Origin: Litomosoides sigmodontis | Taxonomy: Eukaryota > Nematoda > Chromadorea > Rhabditida > Onchocercidae | Direction: 5' to 3' | NCBI GenBank assembly: GCA_963070105.1 | Contig: OY718805.1 | Coordinates: forward strand, 10,389,652 to 10,453,651 | Length of the DNA: 64,000 nucleotides | Shown here: one piece after another, positions 55,801 to 64,000 of the stretch | Layout: each line of letters begins with the position of its first letter | Position numbering within the stretch: position 1 is the first letter of the stretch | Position numbers and translations under genes: made by a program | Notes under the pieces: model-generated | Told to the model about the DNA's origin: nothing | What the model saw: the letters and a program-made list of their open reading frames with translations, nothing else | Databases searched by the model: none

Positions 55801-57366
55801 GAACTGCCAAAGCCGGCATACGCCGAATCCTCTTCGGAACTCTTCGAAAACCTACATTATAACGTAAATAATATGTCATTATCCATCCTCTGTTGAGGAG
55901 TTTAATGGGATTGAGGAATTGATTTAGTCTTCAAAGGGAAACATTGGGCATGCATAAAACTTATAAATAATACACACGCAACAGACGCTCCTTCCACACC
56001 CCGCTATTTGACAACGTGAAAGCATATTGGAGATGCCTTCAAAATTTAATATTAAACTTAAAGGAAATTATTTGTTTACTTCCCATTCAACTTAAAATTA
56101 TTTCCTCTTCAAACATTTAAAATCGATTTTGAAGGACATTCGAATTTTATATTTACTTCAAATCTCATTTTTGGGTCTAGTTATTTGCTCATTTTCGTAT
56201 ATTCCTTTGAATTCAATTCTTTCGTGAAGGGAACTCATTCTCTTCACGCTTCAGAGCAATTGCAATAGGCAAAAGAACGGTTGATGGAAAATCATAATTG
56301 AACTCTACTCGGACGCACGTATAGCTAGCTGGTATAATGGCAATGGCGTAGTAGTACAAATTATAAGTGCCGCAGCACTATGCACTTTTTTCGATAACAA
56401 AAAATTTTAATTCATTATGCTTATATTTTGGGAAGAATTTTAACCGTTTATTTTTCGTTGGGTCGAGGTTTGCTGGTTGTCTTAATTGGGTAGCAGATGA
56501 TTGAGGAGCACGACTGGCTGCTCGTTTTACTCCTTGCAAAGTGGTGTTGGAGCAGGAGGACGATGATGAACTACTTTGAAGTGGTAAGCCACTAGCTCGA
56601 GATCCAGTACCCTGTAAACAACACCAGCACTGATGTTAGTTTGTAACCCACAACAGCTTCCTTTTCCTCTAATTGAGAAATAACCTGTCAATTAATTAGA
56701 ACTTCCGCTTAAGAACTAAAGCTAACAATAAAATAATTCTTCACATTTTTTTCACACATGCCAAACATTTAATATATTTTGGCACACTTACAAGGAGTGA
56801 AAGGTAATTAAGTCCATAAGAATTAGCGAGAAACTTTCATGAAAAGAGTTAGAGAGATGTAGAAGAACGGAAAGAATGGGAAATTAAATTTGCGTTAAAA
56901 ATTGAAAACTTGATTGGAGCAAATTCCACCTGTGGATAAAAATAATGCTGAAATCATTAGGTCACTAGGCATTTAGATCACTAGACGGATATGCATATGC
57001 GACTGTAGTGAAAGCAAAATTAAATTTCACAAAATGGCGAAAAAAGGGAAAAATAGCAAAATGAGAGGATACTTTGCAGTGCAGTTCAATGTAATTAGAG
57101 GGCTGACCGGCAGCAATTCTATTCTAAATAATTTCCTAACAAATTGAGACATTTAATTTCCATTGTTTCTCATTCCTTATAGCCTTAGCACTCGTTAACT
57201 CATACCATCCGTGCAAACGATTGCCACAACCATATGGATGGAGGCCCAAAGACACTTGTGATTATCATTATTTTTATTCACAATAGGTAAGGTATGTCAG
57301 TCTTCACTTTCAAAAATGGGATCGTTGATAACGTCAATCTGTAAAGTGAGAAGTAAAGCATCGTGC

Positions 57367-57455
<89 letters not shown>

Positions 57456-60400
57456 ACAGACATACACTACACATAGTATGCATAACTCATCCAATTCAAG
57501 CTTCAATTTTCATTTCAAAAACTTGATTGCTTCTCATTGTATTCTGAAGGGGACAGTCTGTTCCAGCAATTTAGCAAACATCTCATTCCACACAGTTACT
57601 ATGAATCAGTGATTTTCAGCGTAATGAGAATGTTCGTAGTGGGAATAACTGATTATAATTTATAGCTTATTTCGTGTAGCATTCAACTTCATAAACTCAT
57701 ATTGACTGATTTCAACTTTTGCCTCAAACGTACGACAGGCCGGAAGGTGTGAGAGGTGAAAAAAGACGACTGTTATGAAAAATTGCTACATATATTTTAC
57801 AAAAAAAGGAGAAGAGATGAAAGGGCAAAGAATGGAAAAAATGAGTGGAAAAAGAGAGTAAACACATTGGGAATCAATGCGATGCAGTTTAATTTCGTTA
57901 TGCAAATGTCCCTTCAATACCAAAATTCTTTGATCGAAAAAATTTCGTTGGTTGAATTGGACTATTTCTCACGACTAACTGACTTATTAATTCAATCGTT
58001 TAACAAATTTTCTTGCTTTTTTTTGCAATATATGCAATAAGCAGTATGCAACAAATCAGCAGTGTTTGTTTGCTTCAATATAAAATTTTATGCTGGCTTT
58101 GGAAGAAAAATGAACAATTTATTAAAAGGCATCGGAAGAAAAAGAAGCGTACTGTAAAAAATCGACACTTACAACTACTAGAAGTAAATAACTATTCAAA
58201 TTAATTCACTGATTGAACTGTCTCTTTCTTTCTTTAACTTGAGATGTTCTCTTCGAAAAAGAAAGGAGGAGAGGTAGGTGAATGAACAACTTCTGTGCAA
58301 CTGCTCTCAGTCATAAATAGGAATACAGGGCAGAATGCCGCGGCATGGACATACCTTTGCGGTAAAAGTTAGGATATTAAAAGAATGAATTATTTGAATT
58401 TTAAATTTAGAAGGTAAAAATGTAGGAGAATGGAAAGCGAATGAATGTACTTAGCTGAAGGATTAAATGGCCTTTTGGATGTTATTTTGGTGTTGATAGC
58501 GTAGCAATTACTGGCGGCGGATACCTTTTCTCTTCCTCCCCCTTCCCCCCCTCCCCCTCCTCCACAACTTCATACCTATCAATTTCGCATACCTTCATCA
58601 TAGTATCTCGTGGAGCTGCTAACAATACCGGTGCTGTAGCTGGAATCTTACGGGATACTTTCATACTATTGTTTTTCGGCTTCACTAATCCGGAAATTTT
58701 TCCTGTTTCATCGTTGTTCTGATTGGCGGCTAACTTTGAATTTCTCATTTCAGCCATCGTTCCTCGACCAGCACTCGTTGCTGCTATTCCACTCGTTCCC
58801 ATTGTTGCTTGTGTTTTGCCCTGAATAAAGCAATCATTAAAAAAAATTAATTATGAAATCAAGATTTCCATTTAAAATTCAAAGAAGAAAAATGCAAAAA
58901 CGGCGACGCTCAGTATTTTCGAAATTTTCTGCTAAGGCATGCAATAAAAGAAGGCACAGTAACGGAAATTGAAATTTCAAATTGACTAATTAAACGTGAA
59001 CTTCATCCTGTCCAGAGAATTAAGAACTTGAAACTACGAACAGAAAGAAAACTTCACCAAATTTGAATAACATTCTTTAAATCAAAAGAAAAGCTAAAAT
59101 ATAAAATTTCACTCTTTCGTTTCTAATATAAGAAGTGTTATGAATTGCTGTCATCAATGGTGTTTTATCACGGAATGATGCGTTCCCTTCGGCGCAATTA
59201 AACGCATATATTTCATATGTTAGAAAGGTTTTTTCTCCCTCTCTCGCTTCAACTTCTTCCTACTCGTAAAAAGGCTTTTTTTTCAAAAAAAAAAAAACAT
59301 TCAATTTAATAGTGGAAGAGGGATAGAGAGGAAGAGCATTAGATGATGTGAGGCAGAAAAAAGGACATTTTAATTCAAAAATGGATGAGTGAAATGGACG
59401 GTAACGTTGTAAACACTATGCTTCTATCTTTTTTCATATTATCTACAAAAAAGGAGACATCTCTTCCAACTGGTCTTTTCGGTTGTTCTTTCTCTTTTTG
59501 GAATTTGGAACAAATAGGAGGAAAGGGAGAAACAGGCCTGGCGGATTGACTATAATAATATCAAAAAAGAAATGAAATAAATAGGTGGGAAATCGATAAG
59601 TTTAGATTTGACCGATGAAAGCAAAGCAAAAAATGCTTCTTTGCTTTGCTTTTATGCATTATCTCTCACATTGTATCCTTTTGTGCATTTATAATGGGAA
59701 AAAGGAAGGAAAAGGACTGAAATACATTTTGCGAATTTCGAATGATAAAAATTGGAAAAATCGTTAAACCGATTTTTTGTACGATTCCCTACAATTTGTT
59801 CCTTCTAAACATCAGAGGCGTTTAATTTCCTTGGACTCCAAACAATTTAAATGGTTCAAATTCCGAAATACTTTGTCTTCCTCTAATATATTCACCAATT
59901 ACCTTAAAGTTTCATTATTGTAGTATGAGTTACTGATCTGTGCGATCAGTAGATGACATCGAAAGAAAATGAAAAGTAGGCCGAGAGAATATCGTTGCTC
60001 GATTAATTACAGTTAGCAGTAAATTACAGATGAAAGCTCGGCCCGTTCTTTTAGCACCAAGTCCAATTGCATTAATTAATTGAACATTTTACGCAGGAAA
60101 AACAAACTTTGTCTTTGTTTCCGCTAAAAAACTTAATCTTGAGCATTTTTTGATTTTCAGTGCTCGATCCGGAAATTGAAGGAGCTGTACTGGTGGTTGA
60201 CGGTGCTGAAGTAAATGTTCCGGAACTGGCTAACGAGCTGCTTCGAGATGATGGCCTTGACTGTTCATTATTGTTTAACCTGAATTCAATTGCTCACTAA
60301 TGCACCCTCAGTATCATATCTAAATATCAAATTAATTCCTCTCATTTCAATCGAACTTTGATCAGTTTAAATAAACCATATGGAAAATTAAATCATAACT

Positions 60401-60569
60401 TTTTGCACCTAAAACGAAAGAAGAATCTAATCAAATATACTGCGTAAATACCCGGATGTTTTGATTTGTGGTGGAGGAACACGTATGGCTGGCGTACGAA
60501 GTGCGGAAGCTTTTGGCGACGTAAGTTTGGAAGAGGTCACAGTAGCACTTGTCGTTTGCAATGGGTATT
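31790..60569 (-). CDS. unc-53: UNC-53 / neuron navigator, 31 exons (partial, N-terminus missing)
   Basis: This is the orthologue of C. elegans UNC-53 and vertebrate NAV1-3, cytoskeleton-linked proteins that guide longitudinal cell and axon migration. Exons, 5' to 3': 60452-60569, 60108-60279, 58593-58820, 56445-56611, 55611-55851, 54767-55124, 54454-54601, 54013-54245, 51981-52133, 49164-49281, 42786-42863, 42136-42454, 41014-41197, 39828-39961, 39446-39594, 38580-38822, 37603-37708, 37301-37442, 36808-36990, 36571-36693, 36320-36463, 35462-35595, 35201-35348, 34861-34993, 34434-34591, 34025-34196, 33344-33591, 32998-33180, 32619-32798, 32360-32507, 31790-32016. That is about 1,820 residues. 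Recognised blocks include KSSEEDSAYAGFG, KPTLAVKG, FEDSSSLSSGIS, HSLDRK, GAGELLRHPS, KKSWIRSS and Walker A GATGIGKS. All junctions keep phase except that between 39828 and 39594. The calponin-homology domain and start lie upstream and were not found. Confidence 0.95.
34434..36990 (-). other. unc-53: unc-53 coiled-coil region and SWIRSSF block
   Basis: Exons 36808-36990 and 36571-36693 encode heptad-rich helices (EEKYEAEIRKLNKEM, LKLRAEIEQLRVM). Exon 36320-36463 has a Ser-rich linker (SHRSSMSSSSKGSK) ending in KKSW, which continues as IRSSFSKFTKSKK in exon 35462-35595. Exons 35201-35348 and 34861-34993 form a second coiled coil (VVELKKQLEDKDSAL, NENKILKQNYTMLEKRM). Exon 34434-34591 begins the beta-rich lead-in to the ATPase (CLKVTVSVDF). 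The order matches C. elegans UNC-53. These parts probably serve oligomerisation and partner binding. Confidence 0.9.
35917..35937 (-). other. unc-53: Candidate 21-nt cassette microexon of unc-53
   Basis: Between the exons that end in KKSW and begin with IRSSF there is a 21-nt segment flanked by a good acceptor (TTTCATGCAG) and donor (CAG|GTAATC). It is phase 0 at both ends and would insert TASVDCQ without changing frame. Since KSWIRSS is contiguous in the worm protein, the exon would have to be optional. Confidence 0.45.
37301..41197 (-). other. unc-53: unc-53 middle exons: Ser-rich linkers, HSLDRK block
   Basis: Exon 41014-41197 (AGSPRYNDCGQHAVYH) leads through G|GA into exon 39828-39961 with MAGYHSLDRK, a conserved anchor. 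Exon 39446-39594 has SPRHVASSKHQHQQ, matching the SPRRVPNS block of the worm protein. Exon 38580-38822 is Ser/Gly-rich (GSGADSSGGGSQPSTPD). Exons 37603-37708 and 37301-37442 contain LQLHKLSDDG and SLTSSSNSLYSS ahead of the coiled coil. The junction 39828 to 39594 is not resolved: the upstream exon ends in phase 0 at AAG|GTAGAG, whereas the next needs one or two carried bases. Confidence 0.8.
37827..38054 (+). CDS. Small secreted Cys-containing protein (75 aa) nested antisense in an unc-53 intron
   Basis: A single-exon frame with an ATG start and TAA stop lies on the strand opposite to unc-53, wholly within the intron between its exons 38580-38822 and 37603-37708. Residues 1-22 are a classic signal peptide (basic MRKHFKLK, then LIILAISLLC). 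The mature part carries a polybasic run KSKRKKR at about residues 34-40, a possible prohormone-convertase site, a Pro/Tyr segment (LPLPPYEQKY) and a short C-terminal cysteine motif C-x8-C-x3-C. The odd number of mature cysteines could allow a disulphide-linked dimer. A secreted peptide or small effector is the natural reading. I do not recognise the family, and no other gene on this strand competes for the sequence. Confidence 0.5.
   Translation: MRKHFKLKLIILAISLLCHNCSLNSGTELFETIKSKRKKRLSAKVLPLPPYEQKYRCVSSSGDSTCARYCAVDSD
42136..42863 (-). other. unc-53: unc-53 exons with ISTDDL block and His/Gln/Ala tracts
   Basis: Exon 42786-42863 encodes FEDSSSLSSGIS and DDISTDDLTG, the best-conserved navigator motif outside the ATPase. 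Exon 42136-42454 then has an Ala tract, five His and nine Gln encoded by (CTG)n/(ATG)n runs at about 42341-42384, and a second Ala tract. It ends with the conserved SIDQLLRKCRTNYRG. The homopolymer tracts sit in a disordered linker and are likely to vary in length between individuals. Confidence 0.92.
42864..49163. other. Large unc-53 intron, about 6.3 kb
   Basis: This is the longest unc-53 intron in the window. The joint across it is secure because AAC GAC AG | C TTT GAG GAT restores the conserved FEDSSS block. No nested gene could be supported. A GC-richer minus-strand stretch at about 47076-47150 reads AFFDGAVVVPGLAYSALT to a stop but has a poor acceptor. Confidence 0.7.
52755..52834. repeat. 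Compound microsatellite (AC)n(AAC)n in an unc-53 intron
   Basis: About nine AC units pass directly into about twenty AAC units. The cysteine/valine-rich minus-strand frame across it is repeat translation. Confidence 0.97.
57370..57450. repeat. (CA)40 microsatellite in an unc-53 intron
   Basis: There are 81 nt of uninterrupted CA followed by degenerate units (GACACACAGAC). It is intronic. The open frames across it are artefacts. Confidence 0.98.
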
Positions 60570-60962
60570 CTGAAGGATCACATTTCTTGTAAAAAGTGCA
60601 AAATATAATTAATTATATCCAGCAAAATTAACTTTTACTTTCCCTTTCCATTTTATGACATTTTCAGATATTAGCTTTACGCATTTTGCAGGCAAAGCAG
60701 TAAGTTTTGCAAAATCCTAGAATAATACAATAACACAAAGGAACAGGTGGAAAAAGGGGAAAAGAGAGAGCAGACGGGAAACAAGTAGAATAGATTTATT
60801 TAAAAATTAACGTAGTGAAATAAAAGAGAAGTTGATAAGACGAAATAATACAGCAAGCAAAACCACAAGCAATGAACGAGAAGCGAACAGAATATTATTA
60901 TGGTTGAAGTGGAAAAAAAGCATTGTAATGGTATTCGGAGAATTACGATGGGAAGAGAGAAA

Positions 60963-60994
60963 GGGAGAGAGAGAGAGAGGGAGAGAGAGAGGAA
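60963..60994. repeat. (GA)n-rich tract
   Basis: A purine-rich GAGAGA tract with GGG interruptions lies upstream of the first unc-53 exon found here. Confidence 0.8.
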
Positions 60995-61269
60995 AAGGAA
61001 GATGATTCGAAGGTAAAGTGAAAAAATGAGCTTTTTTGTATTTGAGCGAAAGAGAGAAAGGGAAGATTTTGGCATAAAAAAAATGCTAAAATGAGACGGA
61101 ATCCGTTCCGATCGCATTTTACTGCACTTATTTACTACGACAACATCCTTTCTCACACTTACATTAAGCATTAAGCATCCAACAATTAATGCGAAGAGAT
61201 AGCGCTTGACTTCATTAACAGCGTCAAGCAGCGATCGGACAGCTCGAAAGCCATAATGGCCACTATTAT

Positions 61270-61466
<197 letters not shown>

Positions 61467-64000
61467 GCTAGTCAGTTATTATGCAAATGGCTTCTTTTGT
61501 TCTGAAGCCAAACAAACTTTTATCATTGCTAAATTCCCACGTGGAATAAGCGAAGATGAGAAAAGTGGAAGTTGTCTGTTATTGTCATTATGATAGGAAT
61601 TTGTCGTAGTGGTTCATTGAAACGTATCTTCGCCTCTGAATTTATCTCACAGCCGCTTAATATCAACGTTTGCAAGTCCTTACACAGTGAAATTTAAATC
61701 TGCTTAGATGAATGTGCAAAATAGAACAAGTTAATGCAAACAAATACTCCAATTTTATTTTCCGAATTTTGCTAACTCCTTTTTGAAAGTTTTATAGAAA
61801 TTTTTATTGTCGGGAGGAGAAGGTTTTAAACAGAAAATTGTTAAAATCGATGAAAGGGAATTGAATTTTAAATAAAACGACGTCATAATTTAATTATGAA
61901 AAAGCAGCATAGGAAATATTTCTCCGTTTTTTTATTGTCAAAAGTTTGCTTAGGGAAATAATTGTCTAACCAAAAAGCACATATTTGTAACGAGGGGAAA
62001 TTGCATTTCCTTTACCAATCAAATTACTTTAGGTATGGCACGCATAAGTTGCAAATCAAAGCAGCACGGAAAGTATGCAACAAGCAATGCAGTGAGTATC
62101 CTTTAACTTTTTTAAAACTCAGTTACTTTTTAACTTTTTACCCTTTTGGTCTACTCGATTTGATAGCACGAGTCACAACACTTTGATCGGTGCTAAAACA
62201 TCATCGTACGAATTCTTCTAATAATTGAAGTTTAAGTCGCATTTAGAAGCAAATGCATTAGCAAGAAATGCAAAATGAAAAGCAAAATAATAAAAATGAA
62301 ATAAAAATGAAAATAAAACTTCAGCACAAAGCAAATTATTATAATTGAAAAATTTCAAAAAGCTGTTGGACAAATAGAAAACGAGGAATGTCGTAGAAAA
62401 TAATTTTTTGTCCCAATTGGGTTTTGAAAGTAGTACTAGCACACGTGAAGTAGTAGAATGACAGTGCCTTATTCAACCATTTGAAGTTCAAGGAAATAAT
62501 GGTCACTTGTCCAACCATAGTCAGCAACAAAGTTTGCCGCGTCACTTCATTTTACCATGATAATCAGCTTGACCATTAACATTAATCATAAGCAGCCATT
62601 CTGCACTTATTCATGACAACTATTAGCTTCTTCATGTGCACTTGGCACTCTTGAAACTCGTAGATGGCAAGGATAGACGAGATTTGCCAGAATCACCGAG
62701 AACCGAATCATCTCGGTAGATTTCATTGTGTATTGCAACAACCAGGTGAAATCATTCAGCTTTACTTAACACTGACAAAAAATGAAAAAAAAAATATTCC
62801 CGAAGGGAAATCAAACTATTTCAAATGGGAATAATATCAGCTCTGACGGAATAAATGGGATAGAAGCTGATGAAGAAAAAATAACTAAATAAATGACTTA
62901 TGAATTTTAATGACACCACCGCCGTTTCTCTCCCACCCCCTTCTGAAGTTTTATTTAAAACCAAGACAGATGAGCTCTCTGGGGTTTTTTTGCGCCGCGA
63001 TATTGGGAGCTGCATTATTGGAAAAGTTGTAGGACAAGCAGATTGAACGATTTATTCATCGAACTGTATTCTATACTCTCAGCTCGATATCAATCCCAAT
63101 TTATTACTGTCAGGTCTTTATTTTTTTTTTTTATTTTTGCATTTAACTGTCATTATTTTAGCATTTTGTCAAACGGTTCTTGATAGAAACTAACATTGTA
63201 ATTACAGTTTCAATTTATAAATGTTGCTTTACACGACAATTGAAATATAATTTAAATGAGTGAAATAATTAATTTAGTGCCACTATTGCTATGGAAAAGT
63301 TTGACTTCCCAGTGATAATCGATAAAGCCAAAAGGGGGTAAAAATATAAAAAAATTAAAAACAGAAAAAGAGAGAAAATTGATTGGTTAATTCCTATAAG
63401 ACTTGAAAAGAGTTTGAGGAATTCGAAAAATGTCAATAAAATTAATGTATCTCAATACTTTCACAGATGAGATGTAAAAAGAGAGGAGAAACTAATTCAA
63501 GGTACAAGTTCAAAGATAATTTGAAATATTTTTTAAATAATCTGAAGCCAAATCGCAGTTCAGCAAAAAGGAAATTAAGTGAATTCGTAGAGAGGGAATG
63601 AAATTTGATTTAATTAGGGGAAAGTGTTGCGTATAAAGGTAAAGCCTAACTCCGTAATTCATGGAAGTCGAATTCTTTTTGAATAAGCAAATAAGATATT
63701 AAGGTAGTTAAGTGGATGATGAATACTATGAAGAGCCTCCAAAGAAGAAAACGAAAGCCAAGATTAGTGAGGAAGGAAATTTGACAAGAGTGAAATTGTG
63801 CTATATTTAGAAGTTTTGCACAAATCATATGATAGAAGAATAGTAGAATACGTTTTAAGCGAATTCTTGAATGCTAATCGAAACATCTTTTTGTTTACAG
63901 ATTTCGCAAGATGCAGGCGATCTTTCTCTGAGTGGACAGATGTGAACCTGGCAGAATATGTCATCTAATCATAATGTAGGCTCAGCTTATTAGCTTCCAT

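Larger units (their letters stand above)
49164..60569 (-). other. unc-53: unc-53 Ser/Pro-rich N-terminal half (ten exons)
   Basis: The ten upstream exons encode a largely disordered Ser/Thr/Pro-rich region with family landmarks in the right order. These are SKLTSPKASALRTP, RPSSRSSS followed by MLKIKFF, SGLVKPK, KSSEEDSAYAGFG, KPTLAVKG, VGIVSPMMSHR, PPPLPPAR with PPPYNVVRNGK, PSGYLSEGES, and NGYISEGGITVYARKMQ. PPPLPPAR fits a class of SH3-binding motif, and UNC-53/NAV proteins are known to have SH3 ligands. The order agrees with C. elegans UNC-53. Confidence 0.9.

Noticed and set aside
57278..57612. Cys-Val and Thr-His repeat frames on both strands
   Set aside because: Translation of the (CA)40 microsatellite.
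63900..63968. Plus-strand acceptor followed by a short open segment at the window edge
   Set aside because: Too short, no recognisable motif, and no partner exon visible.

Overview
The window is nuclear DNA from a nematode. It is AT-rich, its introns carry TTTCAG-type acceptors, and it encodes a cuticle collagen and an orthologue of the worm guidance protein UNC-53. Introns of several hundred bases to about 6 kb, together with this gene mix, suggest a spirurid (filarial-like, clade III) worm rather than Caenorhabditis; that placement is inference. All gene models below were spliced by eye, using reading frame, intron phase and family motifs.

Layout. (1) 2.55-4.66 kb, plus strand: a six-exon cuticle collagen. 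(2) 4.94-7.02 kb, minus strand, tail to tail with it: the 3' part of a secreted protein made of five small four-cysteine repeats, roughly one per exon. (3) 9.38-12.78 kb, minus strand: a complete five-exon CREB3-like bZIP factor with no membrane segment. (4) 12.8-31 kb is gene-poor. It holds a near-perfect 2.3 kb (AAT)n array (15.0-17.3 kb), a tiny Lys-rich gene (23.15-23.40 kb, minus), a GC-richer stretch with palindromes and triplet runs (about 23.9-25.0 kb), a small Arg/Leu-rich two-exon gene (28.56-29.06 kb, plus) and the end of another small plus-strand gene (31.0-31.4 kb). (5) 31.79-60.57 kb, minus strand: most of unc-53 (neuron navigator), 31 exons running from the Ser/Pro-rich middle of the protein through coiled coils to the C-terminal AAA+ ATPase. 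The N-terminal calponin-homology domain was not found and should lie in or beyond 60.6-64 kb. (6) A small secreted-protein ORF lies on the opposite strand inside an unc-53 intron (37.83-38.05 kb).

The genes do not form an obvious pathway. The collagen and the cysteine-repeat protein are extracellular; the CREB3-like factor and UNC-53 act in transcription and in cell or axon migration. The points most worth a second look are: a non-GT donor in the DNA-binding region of the bZIP gene, a Gly-to-Ser change in the collagen triplets, a candidate 21-nt microexon and the nested antisense gene in unc-53, a reading-frame conflict near 39.5-39.9 kb, and the giant AAT array.
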